53,745 nucleotides of DNA from JAGFIY01 sp964499285. GTDB lineage: Bacteria; Bacteroidota; Ignavibacteria; Ignavibacteriales; Melioribacteraceae. The stretch spans positions 1-53,745 of the forward strand of contig CAZCLA010000022.1 of NCBI GenBank assembly GCA_964499285.1. The letters run 5' to 3'. The notes under the pieces are model-generated. The model had not been told where the DNA came from. It saw only the letters and a program-made list of their open reading frames with translations, and ran no database searches. How positions within the stretch are numbered: position 1 is the stretch's first letter; the number at the start of each line of letters is the position of its first letter. Shown here one piece after another: positions 1 to 8,165 of the stretch. Both the position numbers and the translations under genes were made by a program.

Positions 1-572
1 CTGTCGACAACGCAAAAAGTGTAAATATGCCTGCTGATAATATTGAACGTGCAATTAAAAAAGCCACGGGTGAACTTGAAGGTGTAAGTTACTCAGAACT
101 TAATTACGAAGGATATGGACCAGGCGGTGTTGCATTATTGATAGAAAGTGTTACTGATAATAAAAACAGAACTGTTGCCGAAGTCAGGCATCTCTTAAGT
201 AAATACGGAGGCAGTCTGGGAGAAAGCGGTTCGGTGGCGTGGATGTTCGATAGAAAAGGAGTAATAACATTGCCGCAGCAAGGCAAATCTGAGGATGAGA
301 TGTTTGAGATTGTTATTGAAGCTGGTGCCGATGATCTCCAAACCGAAGAGGATTTTTTTGAAGTTACTACCACTATGGATTCCTTTGAAAGTGTCCGTCG
401 CGCTCTTGTAGATGCATCTCTTGATATTGAAAATGCATCGCTTCAATGGGTCGCAAAAAATAATGTTGCGGTAAAAGGTGAAGATTCGGAAAAACTGGTT
501 AAACTTATTGATGCTATTGAAGATAATGATGATGTTCAGAATGTTTACACTAATGCCGACTTTGAAGAATAA
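1..572 (+). CDS. yebC: YebC/PmpR-family protein, 5' end missing
   Basis: This is the C-terminal part of a YebC/PmpR protein, a conserved DNA-binding regulator or translation-associated factor of the cytoplasm. The frame is open from base 3 and runs through an internal Met at 27, so the gene starts before the window. The family signature NMPADNIERAIKKATG is visible at the left edge, followed by the GYGPGG segment and the SVAWMFDRKG segment typical of the family. Roughly 190 residues are present of a usual 240-250. It lies 16 bases before ruvC, a common yebC-ruvC-ruvA arrangement, so co-transcription is likely. The identification is firm; whether it acts on transcription or on ribosomes in this organism cannot be read from the sequence. 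Confidence 0.95.
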   Translation, partial: VDNAKSVNMPADNIERAIKKATGELEGVSYSELNYEGYGPGGVALLIESVTDNKNRTVAEVRHLLSKYGGSLGESGSVAWMFDRKGVITLPQQGKSEDEMFEIVIEAGADDLQTEEDFFEVTTTMDSFESVRRALVDASLDIENASLQWVAKNNVAVKGEDSEKLVKLIDAIEDNDDVQNVYTNADFEE

Positions 573-588
573 CTGAAAATAAATTTTT

Positions 589-1125
589 ATGAAAATTTTA
601 GGAGTCGATCCCGGAACAATCTGCACAGGTTTTGGGGTAATCCTTTTTGAAAAAAACAGCTTTGCAATAGTTCATTCAGGAACAATTCGCCCGCCGGTTA
701 AAGAAACTCTTCCTATCAGACTTAATTTTATATATGCCGAGTTGGATAAAGCAATTAAATTATTTGATCCTGATGAATTCGCAATTGAATCAGCCTTTTA
801 CGGAAAAAATGTTCAGTCAGCAATGAAGATAGGTTATGCAAGAGGAGTTTCCATGCTTGCGGCGGTTCATAACGGACTTGCCACTTCCGAATATTCTCCG
901 CGTGAAGTTAAGAAATCTGTTGTTGGAAACGGCGCAGCCTCAAAAGAACAGGTAATGTACATGGTAAAGAAATTATTGTCGCTGAAAAAAGAGAATATTA
1001 AATTCGATGAATCCGATGCAATTGCTGTGGCCGTATGTCATGCTTTTAAGACCACATCTAAGAGCACGAAATCGGGAAACTGGAAAAAGTTTATTCAAGA
1101 TAATCCGGATAGATTAATTCAATAG
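589..1125 (+). CDS. ruvC: Holliday junction resolvase RuvC
   Basis: RuvC cuts Holliday junctions symmetrically during recombinational repair, working with the RuvAB branch-migration complex. The 178-residue length is normal. The four acidic catalytic positions are visible: Asp7 in GVDPGT, Glu67 in AIESAFYGKN, and Asp140 and Asp143 in FDESDAIAVA near the C-terminus. The gene follows yebC after 16 bases and precedes ruvA by 9 bases, so the three probably form one operon. No strong ribosome binding site precedes the ATG at 589. ruvB is not in the window, as is common where ruvB is unlinked. Confidence 0.97.
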   Translation: MKILGVDPGTICTGFGVILFEKNSFAIVHSGTIRPPVKETLPIRLNFIYAELDKAIKLFDPDEFAIESAFYGKNVQSAMKIGYARGVSMLAAVHNGLATSEYSPREVKKSVVGNGAASKEQVMYMVKKLLSLKKENIKFDESDAIAVAVCHAFKTTSKSTKSGNWKKFIQDNPDRLIQ

Positions 1126-1134
1126 GGGAATATT

Positions 1135-1722
1135 ATGATCGGTTGTCTGACTGGGAAAATAAAAGATAAAACACCAACAAAAATTATTTTAGATGTAAAC
1201 GGTGTTGGCTACTTGGTTAATATTTCGATCTCAACTTTCGAAAAAATTACTGAACTTGATTCAGTATCACTTTACACATACCTTAACGTAAAAGAAGATG
1301 CGCTCGATCTTTATGGTTTCTTCACGCCGGAGGAAAAAGAGATGTTTCAACTTCTGATTAGTATTTCGGGTGTGGGACCCAAGCTTGCACAGAGTATTCT
1401 TTCGGGAATACAAATCGATGAGCTTCAGGATGCAATTTCAAATGCGAATGTGGGAAGAATTACCGCAATCCCCGGAGTAGGAAAAAAAACAGCAGAAAGA
1501 CTAGTGGTTGAGCTGAAGGACAAAATTGATTCAATTACTTTTGAATCACCTCATATTAAAAGTGTTTCTTACAATGTTAAAAATGATGCGGTGCGTGCTC
1601 TAACGAATCTCGGATACAATCAAAAAACTGCTGACAATGCAGTCCGCACTGTTCTTGAAAGCGGGAAGGATCTGCAGATCGAGGAAGTGCTGAAAGAGGC
1701 TCTTGCTTTCTTAAATCGTTAA
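1135..1722 (+). CDS. ruvA: Holliday junction branch migration protein RuvA
   Basis: RuvA binds the four-way junction and loads the RuvB helicase. The 195-residue protein has the expected order: an N-terminal OB-fold (about 1-65), a helix-hairpin-helix domain with ISGVGPKLAQSILSG and the second hairpin IPGVGKKTAERLVVELKDK, and a short C-terminal domain (about 148-195, ending EEVLKEALAFLN) that contacts RuvB. A clear Shine-Dalgarno-like AGGGGA precedes the ATG. It follows ruvC by 9 bases and is followed after 4 bases by a SRPBCC gene, so all are likely read from one transcript. Confidence 0.97.
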   Translation: MIGCLTGKIKDKTPTKIILDVNGVGYLVNISISTFEKITELDSVSLYTYLNVKEDALDLYGFFTPEEKEMFQLLISISGVGPKLAQSILSGIQIDELQDAISNANVGRITAIPGVGKKTAERLVVELKDKIDSITFESPHIKSVSYNVKNDAVRALTNLGYNQKTADNAVRTVLESGKDLQIEEVLKEALAFLNR

Positions 1723-1726
1723 AACA

Positions 1727-2221
1727 ATGAAGAAAATTGAAAAAAACTTAATTGTTAACGCCCCGATACAAAAGGTGTTCGAGGATGTATCAACATCGAA
1801 GGGAATAAAAAAATTTTTTGCTCCTCATTCAAAAATTGATTTAACTATAAACGGAAAATTTGAATTATCTTTTGATTCACAATCTTACGAGTCGCGTTTT
1901 AAAAGCAGCATTGGGATGAAAATATTGAGCTTTGTCCCCGATAAAATGCTTTCTTTCGAATGGAATAATCCCAAAGATTTGAAATCGATTTTAGAAGATA
2001 AAACTTGGGTGACAATTTTTTTGAACGAAGCAACAAATTTACAGACAAAAATAAAGTTGATTCATATTGGTTGGGAGGAAGGAAAAGATTGGGATGAAGC
2101 ATATAATTATTTCGTGAGATTTTGGGATATAATTTTATTCCGTCTTCAAGATTATTACAACAACGGACCCGTCGATTGGAACAACCCTTCTTATCCGCCT
2201 CACCTAAAGGGGATTGTTTAA
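1727..2221 (+). CDS. SRPBCC (START-like/AHSA1) domain protein
   Basis: A 164-residue cytoplasmic protein of the SRPBCC helix-grip fold. The start KKIEKNLIVNAPIQKVFEDV and the later LSFEWNNPKD and GWEEGKDWDEAYNYFVRFWD segments match the AHSA1-like subfamily pattern, in which a hydrophobic pocket binds small ligands or a partner protein. It follows ruvA by only 4 bases, so it is probably translated from the same mRNA, although its function is unlikely to concern recombination. Its end overlaps by 4 bases the end of the convergent anti-sigma gene. The ligand is unknown. No signal peptide is seen. Confidence 0.8.
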   Translation: MKKIEKNLIVNAPIQKVFEDVSTSKGIKKFFAPHSKIDLTINGKFELSFDSQSYESRFKSSIGMKILSFVPDKMLSFEWNNPKDLKSILEDKTWVTIFLNEATNLQTKIKLIHIGWEEGKDWDEAYNYFVRFWDIILFRLQDYYNNGPVDWNNPSYPPHLKGIV

Positions 2222-2460
2222 TCTTTTTCGTTTAAGCCAAGTACGTTAAGAAGTTTTATATGAGCATCGTTTGAGAGCGTTACATTATATTCTTTGTAGA
2301 AGGTAATTGTTGTGTCAACTGATTTGAAATATTTCTGGCAGCTTTCGCAGCTGTTAAGATGCTCCTTTATTGAAACACATCTCGGTGAATCCAAATCTTC
2401 GCCAAGATTTTCACAGATGTGGCTCATCACTTCTTTGCAATCCACTTTATGTTCTTTCAT
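2218..2460 (-). CDS. Anti-sigma factor with zinc-finger (zf-HC2/ZAS) domain
   Basis: An 80-residue protein with the anti-sigma zinc motif HLNSCESCQKYF (His-x3-Cys-x2-Cys), and an upstream Cys in VDCKEVMSHICENL. Such proteins sequester ECF sigma factors; soluble zinc forms can release them on oxidation or loss of metal. The gene overlaps the 3' end of the ECF sigma gene by 14 bases, indicating translational coupling. There is no transmembrane segment, so the signal sensed is probably cytoplasmic. A short C-terminal tail of about 25 residues has no recognised domain. Confidence 0.82.
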   Translation of the reverse strand: MKEHKVDCKEVMSHICENLGEDLDSPRCVSIKEHLNSCESCQKYFKSVDTTITFYKEYNVTLSNDAHIKLLNVLGLNEKD

Positions 2461-3031
2461 ATTGAAACTTCTCGTTTAACTCATTTCTTAAAAAAGCTCT
2501 TGCTCTGTGAAGCCTTGATTTTACGGCTGGAACTGATAATTCAACTATTTCGGCAGTTTCATCCGTCGATAATCCCTCAACATCGCGGAGTAAAAAAACT
2601 ATTCTATAATCTGCCGGAAGTTTTTCGATTGCTTCGTCGAGCACTTTTTTTAACTCATTATTTTCGGTAACCTTTTCTGGTTTAACCTTCCAATCCGATA
2701 CAGGAACTTCATTTATTCCAAATTCTTCATCATCCAAAGAAAATGCAGAATGTTTGTTGTTTGATCTCGCAAGCATAAGGCAGTGATTTGAAACAACAGT
2801 ATAAAGCCAAGTTGATAGTTTCGATTTACCGCTGAACTGCGAAATCGATTTAACCATGCTCAAAAAGGTTTCCTGCATTGTGTGCTCTGCTTTATCTTTG
2901 TTTCTGCAGATCTTGAACGCAAAATTATAAACCGTTTGCTCGTATGTTTTAACTAACTTTGCAAGAGCAGGCTTATTTCCTTTTTGTGCCTCTTCAATAA
3001 GTTTTTTTTCTTCCGTTAGGTTTGATGACAT
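2447..3031 (-). CDS. ECF-type RNA polymerase sigma-70 factor
   Basis: A 194-residue ECF sigma factor. Region 2 covers about 24-90, with the core-binding QETFLSMVKSI segment and the STWLYTVVSNHCLM helix. Region 4 covers about 128-185, with LPADYRIVFLLRDVEGLSTDETA and the DNA-recognition helix SVPAVKSRLHRARAFLR. A linker of about 35 acidic residues joins them. It is paired with the zinc-finger anti-sigma gene that overlaps its 3' end and is therefore likely held inactive by that protein. The regulon cannot be read from the window. The gene immediately upstream on the same strand is an AlkA-like glycosylase, 15 bases away. Confidence 0.93.
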   Translation of the reverse strand: MSSNLTEEKKLIEEAQKGNKPALAKLVKTYEQTVYNFAFKICRNKDKAEHTMQETFLSMVKSISQFSGKSKLSTWLYTVVSNHCLMLARSNNKHSAFSLDDEEFGINEVPVSDWKVKPEKVTENNELKKVLDEAIEKLPADYRIVFLLRDVEGLSTDETAEIVELSVPAVKSRLHRARAFLRNELNEKFQYERT

Positions 3032-3046
3032 TTTTCTGCTTTCGAT

Positions 3047-3661
3047 TCAATTATTATCCAAACTTTTCCATAAATAAAGCGATGCTACCGAATTATAAGG
3101 AGACCACTTTTTCTTTAACGAGAGTGATTTGATTTCTTTCTCATCAGGTAAAGATTTCAATCCGTAATTTACCATTATTGATTTTCTTATTCCAAGATCT
3201 GAGTATGGAAGTACATTAATTTTTCCTAATGAAAAAATCAAAAACATATGAACCGTCCAGATCCCAATTCCCTTTACCTGTGTCAGTTCCGAAATTATTT
3301 CTTCATCTGATTTTTCTTCGATGTTTTTTAAGATGATTTCATTCGAAATAATTTTTTTGGAAAGATCTTTTACGTATTTGACCTTTGCGTTTGACAATCC
3401 TAGTTTCCTTAAAGTGATATCACGCACTCGCACTATTTTCTTGGCTGAGGGGTCGTCTCCAAACTTTAATGAAAACTTTCTGTGAATTGCTTCTGCAGCA
3501 GAAGTTGAGAGCTGTTGTCCGATTATTGAAGATATCAAAAATGAATAATAATTAGTGTCCCTAGTTAAATTGATTTTACCGTTCTTTTTTATTATTCTTA
3601 ACATTACCTTATCGTTTGCCGATAATGTTTTTACGGCAGTTTCTAATTCATTGGATTGCAT
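3047..3661 (-). CDS. DNA-3-methyladenine glycosylase, HhH-GPD (AlkA type)
   Basis: A 204-residue base-excision repair glycosylase that would remove alkylated purines. The helix-hairpin-helix is VKGIGIWTVHMFLIFSLGK and the catalytic Asp follows in LPYSDLGIRKSI, the usual HhH-GPD order. An early segment, SFLISSIIGQQLSTSAAEAI, is the conserved helix near the N-terminus. The protein lacks the extra N-terminal domain of E. coli AlkA and so resembles short bacterial AlkA/MagIII-like forms. It lies 15 bases upstream of the ECF sigma gene on the same strand and may share its transcript, which would link a repair enzyme with a stress regulator. Confidence 0.9.
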   Translation of the reverse strand: MQSNELETAVKTLSANDKVMLRIIKKNGKINLTRDTNYYSFLISSIIGQQLSTSAAEAIHRKFSLKFGDDPSAKKIVRVRDITLRKLGLSNAKVKYVKDLSKKIISNEIILKNIEEKSDEEIISELTQVKGIGIWTVHMFLIFSLGKINVLPYSDLGIRKSIMVNYGLKSLPDEKEIKSLSLKKKWSPYNSVASLYLWKSLDNN

Positions 3662-3686
3662 TTACTCACTTATTTTCTTTTAAAAA

Positions 3687-5885
3687 ATGGAAAATCAATT
3701 ATATCTGGCACTTCAAAATAATTCTCTTTTCAATAATATCGATTTTGAATCAATAAATCTCGATGGTGTTAAGGGGAATTTGCTGACAATAAAAGAAGGA
3801 CAAATCATATACAGAGAAGGAACACCTTCCGAACAAATTTATCTGATCGTCAGCGGGGAGGTTAACGTTCTTAAAAAACGAGAATCCGGGAAAACTCTTT
3901 CGATGATTTTTAGCGAAAACGAGTTTTTCGGGCACGATGAATTTTTGGATAATATATCGCGATCTTCTACCGTTATAGCTTTGAGAGATTCGTATATAAT
4001 TGTTCTTTCACGCAGCGAAGTTGAAAACTTAATTTCACAAGACCAATCGATTTTGTTGAACCTGCAATCGGCTAAAACATTTGAAGGCGATGCACAGCAA
4101 GATGACTTAAGTGATATTTCCGGCGAGCCGGAAGCAAAGAAAAAAAACGGATCGGAATTTCACGAACCTGACCACCTTCATGGAGCATTGAGCAATGTGC
4201 AATATCCGGATGAAATGTTCTCCTCTCATGATAATTTGGAAGAACCATCAAAAGAGAAAAAGAAACCACGTCTTGATGATGATACAGATCTTCCATCAAA
4301 TAAAGAGATTGAAAATTTTGAAAGCCCTGAAGATTACGAAGAACACAGCCAAAGTTTTGAAAAGGTTGTCTCCGATGAAGATGATGAATTTTCCGGGAGT
4401 GATGAAAAGTTTTTAGATGGTATTAGTTCTGAAGACGAGCTTAGAAAAATTGATGAACTAATAAGTGGGCAAACTTCAGATGAAGAAGAGTTCTCTCTTG
4501 ATAATCTTGAAGAAATATCTGACGAAGAGGAAAATGATGATATTGAGGTAGAATCAGAAAGCGATACATCAGACATAATATTTTCCGAGGAGGAAGATAT
4601 GAATAACGATCAATTTACAGATGAAAACTCAATCGAAGATGCAGCGAATGAAAAGAATAGCACTTCGTTTAGTTCAGATAATCCTCAATATATTTCACAG
4701 GAACACAATGCGTTGAATTCGGAAGATCTGAATATGCTGATCAAAGCAGCAGAACTGGTGAATTCAAACCTGAAACTCGATGATCTACTTATAAATATTG
4801 TTGATGTTGCAGCAAATCTACTTCACGCAGATCGAGGTACTCTTTATATAATTGACCAGGAAAACAACGAACTTTGGTCCAAGGTTGCAATGGGCGAAGA
4901 GATGAAAGAGATACGTCTTAAAATAGGTGAGGGTGTAGCCGGATGGGTTGCCCAAAGCGGTGAAGTATTGAATTTGAGTAATGCACAAGATGATGAAAGA
5001 TTTAAGTCAGATTATGACAAAGTAAGCGGTTACAAAACAAAAAGTATGATCTGTTTTCCGATAAAGAACAAAGAAAGCAGAACTATAGGTGTGCTGCAAT
5101 TATTGAACAGTAAGGAAGGTGAATTTTCAAAGCTCGACGAATCGCTTCTTTCTGCACTTTCAATCCATTGTGCGCTTGCACTTGAAAATGCTGCATTACT
5201 GGAAAAACTTCTGCAAGCTGAAAGAATCTCTTCCTTAGGCAAAATGGCAAACTTTTTAATTCAGGATATTAAGAAACCTGTACTTGTAAGTAAACGTTAT
5301 GCCGATCATTTGAAAGAAAAAGATCTTCCACCGGATATAAAACAAGTTTTAGAAATGATGACTGATCAACTCAATCAGGTTGCGGATTTAGTCCAGACAA
5401 CCTCAGCATATTCTCAAGGCAAATCGGTGCTTCGAACCGTTACTTCTAATCTTAATGATCTGCTTAACGACTATGTTAATCGCTTGGATTCATACCTTCG
5501 GTCAAAAAATTGTCAAGTTGTTACCGAACTTGATATACCTACGACAGTAAAAGTGGATCAAAAAGAATTTTTCCAATGTTTTAATCATCTTATTAAAAAT
5601 GCATGCGAAGCTATGCCCGACGGTGGTAATATTATGTTGACCACAAAGGTTGAAGAAAGTCACGTTAAGATTACCGTAAGAGACAACGGACTTGGAATCC
5701 CGGATGGACTCAAGGATAAAATATTTGAACCGTTCATGAGTCATGGCAAAAAAGAAGGAACAGGTCTCGGTCTTTCGATAACTAAAAAATTGATCGAAGA
5801 TCATGGCGGAAATATTAAGATCGAAAGCACATTAGGTGAAGGCGCATCGGTCATTATTTCGTTGCCGCTAGCCCACTCGTTTTAA
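3687..5885 (+). CDS. cNMP-binding/GAF/histidine-kinase-like sensor lacking the phosphoacceptor His
   Basis: A 732-residue soluble sensor. Residues about 10-120 form a cyclic-nucleotide-binding domain (IYREGTPSEQIYLIVSGEV, later FFGHDEF and SRSSTV). Residues 135-340 are a very acidic, Ser/Asp/Glu-rich linker. Residues 350-500 are a GAF domain. The kinase part follows, with an H-box-like helix SLGKMANFLIQDIKKP (516-531) and an ATPase domain with N-box FNHLIKNACEAM, G1 DNGLGIPDG, F-box FEPF and G2 GTGLGLSITKKL. In the family the H-box reads HDIKNP or HEIRNP; here the His position is Gln526. The ATPase motifs look intact. No transmembrane segment is present. It is followed after 15 bases by miaA, so co-transcription is possible. 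The input ligand and the output partner are unknown. Confidence 0.88.
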   Translation: MENQLYLALQNNSLFNNIDFESINLDGVKGNLLTIKEGQIIYREGTPSEQIYLIVSGEVNVLKKRESGKTLSMIFSENEFFGHDEFLDNISRSSTVIALRDSYIIVLSRSEVENLISQDQSILLNLQSAKTFEGDAQQDDLSDISGEPEAKKKNGSEFHEPDHLHGALSNVQYPDEMFSSHDNLEEPSKEKKKPRLDDDTDLPSNKEIENFESPEDYEEHSQSFEKVVSDEDDEFSGSDEKFLDGISSEDELRKIDELISGQTSDEEEFSLDNLEEISDEEENDDIEVESESDTSDIIFSEEEDMNNDQFTDENSIEDAANEKNSTSFSSDNPQYISQEHNALNSEDLNMLIKAAELVNSNLKLDDLLINIVDVAANLLHADRGTLYIIDQENNELWSKVAMGEEMKEIRLKIGEGVAGWVAQSGEVLNLSNAQDDERFKSDYDKVSGYKTKSMICFPIKNKESRTIGVLQLLNSKEGEFSKLDESLLSALSIHCALALENAALLEKLLQAERISSLGKMANFLIQDIKKPVLVSKRYADHLKEKDLPPDIKQVLEMMTDQLNQVADLVQTTSAYSQGKSVLRTVTSNLNDLLNDYVNRLDSYLRSKNCQVVTELDIPTTVKVDQKEFFQCFNHLIKNACEAMPDGGNIMLTTKVEESHVKITVRDNGLGIPDGLKDKIFEPFMSHGKKEGTGLGLSITKKLIEDHGGNIKIESTLGEGASVIISLPLAHSF

Positions 5886-5900
5886 TCAAATCATATCAAT

Positions 5901-6812
5901 ATGACTGCTAAACTAATTACTGTACTTGGTCCGACAGCAGTCGGTAAAACACGTATGGCTGTTAAACTTGCCGGAAAATTCGATGGCGAAATTATCAGTG
6001 CGGATTCCCGCCAAGTTTATAAACGAATGAATATCGGAACAGGAAAAGATATTGAGGATTATATTTTCAATAGCAAACCTATACCTTATCATTTAATCGA
6101 TATCGTTGAGCCTACTCAGGAATATAATTTGTTTTCTTTCCGAAAGGATTTTGAAACTGCGTTTAATAAAATCAATTCAAGTAAAAAAACACCATTTCTT
6201 GTTGGAGGAACAGGTTTGTACATAAGTTCGGTGCTGCAAAATTATTCCCTCAAAGAAGTTGATTTTGAAACGCCTAGAAAAAATGAATTGGAAAATTTAG
6301 AAATTGATGAGTTAAATAAACTATTGCTGAGTTTAAATCCGGATTTGCATAATTCCACTGATCTTCTAAATAAAGATAGAATCATTAAGGCAATTATCAT
6401 TTCAGAGTCCGATAATATTCCGGAAAAAATGAAAGTGGATTTTGATTCTTTAGTGATCGGGGTTGTAAAACCAAGAGTAGAGCTTAAAAGGGATATCACG
6501 AAAAGGCTTAAACACAGACTTGAAAACGGTATGATTGAAGAAGTGGAAGAATTAATGAGTAAAGGATTATCATCGGAAAAACTTAACTTCTTCGGACTAG
6601 AATATAGATTTGTTTCACAATATATAAATGGTGATTTCAACTATAATGATATGTTTCAAAAATTAAATTCTGCAATTCACAATTTTGCAAAACGCCAAAC
6701 GACTTGGTTTAGAAAGATGGAAAAGGAAGGAGTAAAAATTAATTGGATTCGACCCGAAGAATATGACGAAGCTGATAAAATGATTGTTAAATTTTTAGCC
6801 GACAATGTATAA
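5901..6812 (+). CDS. miaA: tRNA dimethylallyltransferase MiaA
   Basis: MiaA transfers a dimethylallyl group to the N6 of A37 in tRNAs that read UNN codons. The 303-residue length is normal. The P-loop is GPTAVGKTRMAVKL at the N-terminus, followed by the conserved IISADSRQVYKRMNIGTGKD, the LVGGTGLYISSVL segment, and the C-terminal FAKRQTTWFRKM motif characteristic of the family. Its last 8 bases overlap the following glycosyltransferase start, so the two are translationally coupled even though their functions are unrelated. Confidence 0.97.
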   Translation: MTAKLITVLGPTAVGKTRMAVKLAGKFDGEIISADSRQVYKRMNIGTGKDIEDYIFNSKPIPYHLIDIVEPTQEYNLFSFRKDFETAFNKINSSKKTPFLVGGTGLYISSVLQNYSLKEVDFETPRKNELENLEIDELNKLLLSLNPDLHNSTDLLNKDRIIKAIIISESDNIPEKMKVDFDSLVIGVVKPRVELKRDITKRLKHRLENGMIEEVEELMSKGLSSEKLNFFGLEYRFVSQYINGDFNYNDMFQKLNSAIHNFAKRQTTWFRKMEKEGVKINWIRPEEYDEADKMIVKFLADNV

Positions 6813-8115
6813 CATATCTCCGGAAATCAAAAACTACATCAAAAAGCGCACATCTATCCGGTGGAAGCTATTTCCACTTTTAAACAAAAAATATGAAATA
6901 ATTGTTGTTGTTCCTGTGCTTGCCGAATATGAAAATCTTAAAACACTTATTCAATCATTAACACAATGCGATGAAATAAATACAAACTCTCTTATGATTT
7001 TTGTAGTCAATAATGTTGATGGTGCTACGCTCGATGTGAAAGAAAATAATGCTGCATCATACAAGTATCTTTTAAATAAAATATCTCATCAGAATGAAAG
7101 TAATTTAGATTTTGCAGTCGTTGATGCTTATTCAAAAAACTTTGCTTTAGATGCCAAAAACGGCGGGGTCGGACTCGCAAGAAAAATAGGAATGGATCTC
7201 GCGCTCAGTTGTTTCGATTACAATACTCCTTTAAGAAAAGCACTTGTCTGCCTTGATGCCGATTGTACAGTAAGCCCAAACTATTTCGTTCAAATAAAAA
7301 CACAATTTTTAAGTAATAATTTTGAAGCCGCTTATTTAAACTACCAACATCCTCTACCGGAAGATGAAGAAAAGACAAAAGCGATAATATGTTATGAAGT
7401 TTTTCTGCGGTACTATCTTTTAGCACTTTTATATTCCGGATCAAGATTTGCAATTCAAACAATTGGTTCAACAATTATCTGCTCGCCGGAAACATATGTC
7501 AAAATAGGCGGAATGAACAAGAGAAAAGCAGCCGAAGATTTTTATTTCATGGAAGCTCTCGCAAAAAATTATAATATCCATCACATAAAAGATGCGTTTG
7601 TATATCCATCCAGCCGAGGTTCGTGGAGAGTGCCTTTTGGTACCGGACAAAGAGTAAATCGATTCCTCGAGGGGAAGCAAAACGAATATCTTCTTTATTC
7701 CATAAAATCATTTAAGATTTTAAAAGAATGGAACACAATTTATTTGAATGAAGAAAGTCCTTCGAAGGATGAACTGATGAGGAAAGCAAAACTAATTGAT
7801 AAACATCTATTTAATTTTCTTTCCGCAAACAATTTCCCGGAAGACTGGCAGAAAATATTAATGAATTCAAAACACAAGGAACAAATTAACAGGCAAAAAA
7901 TATTTTGGTTTGATGGGTTTAGAACACTTAAATTAATTCATTATTTAAGGGATAATGCTTATTCGCAGCAATCTATGTTTGATGCTGTAGATGAATTATT
8001 GAAACTCTTAAATAACTTTTCAATTCCCGACAGAAAACCTGGTGAAATTCCGGAAATTGATAAGCAGAAAGAATATCTCACAGTATTAAGAAATCTTACT
8101 GATTCTCTTACTTAG
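6805..8115 (+). CDS. Glycosyltransferase family 2-like protein
   Basis: A 436-residue protein with a GT-A fold start, YEIIVVVPVLAEYENLKTLI, and a DxD-type metal motif in VCLDADCTVSP. A long insertion (about 70-125) separates the first strand from the GGVGLARKIGMDLAL segment. The C-terminal half has a helical pattern and the GTGQRVNRFLEGKQ segment. No membrane spans are obvious. The start overlaps miaA by 8 bases; prfA follows after 50 bases. The donor and acceptor sugars cannot be inferred. It is separate from the large glycan cluster downstream. Confidence 0.72.
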   Translation: MYNISPEIKNYIKKRTSIRWKLFPLLNKKYEIIVVVPVLAEYENLKTLIQSLTQCDEINTNSLMIFVVNNVDGATLDVKENNAASYKYLLNKISHQNESNLDFAVVDAYSKNFALDAKNGGVGLARKIGMDLALSCFDYNTPLRKALVCLDADCTVSPNYFVQIKTQFLSNNFEAAYLNYQHPLPEDEEKTKAIICYEVFLRYYLLALLYSGSRFAIQTIGSTIICSPETYVKIGGMNKRKAAEDFYFMEALAKNYNIHHIKDAFVYPSSRGSWRVPFGTGQRVNRFLEGKQNEYLLYSIKSFKILKEWNTIYLNEESPSKDELMRKAKLIDKHLFNFLSANNFPEDWQKILMNSKHKEQINRQKIFWFDGFRTLKLIHYLRDNAYSQQSMFDAVDELLKLLNNFSIPDRKPGEIPEIDKQKEYLTVLRNLTDSLT

Positions 8116-8141
8116 AAATTCAAGCGCCACTTTGCTATATT

Positions 8142-8164
8142 TAGTCCTTCAAATTTGAGGACTA
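8142..8164 (+). promoter_or_regulatory. Inverted repeat over the prfA ribosome binding site
   Basis: A near-perfect palindrome lies directly before the prfA start: arms TAGTCC and GGACTA around the self-complementary TCAAATTTGA with one unpaired T. The Shine-Dalgarno-like GAGG (8157-8160) sits inside the 3' arm, five bases before the ATG at 8166, so a hairpin would hide it. A partial Bacteroidota -7 match (TATATTTA, 8136-8143) overlaps the left edge; if transcription starts within the repeat, only part would be in the mRNA and the palindrome could instead be an operator. Confidence 0.4.
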
Positions 8165-8165
8165 A

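Noticed and set aside
195..626. 143-codon frame on the minus strand over yebC
   Set aside because: Antisense to a well-conserved coding gene, with no family resemblance and unusual Ile/Phe-rich composition.
4334..4576. Ser-rich frame on the minus strand
   Set aside because: It is the antisense of the acidic Asp/Glu/Ser linker of the sensor at 3687; GAA/GAT codons reverse to Ser/Phe-type codons.
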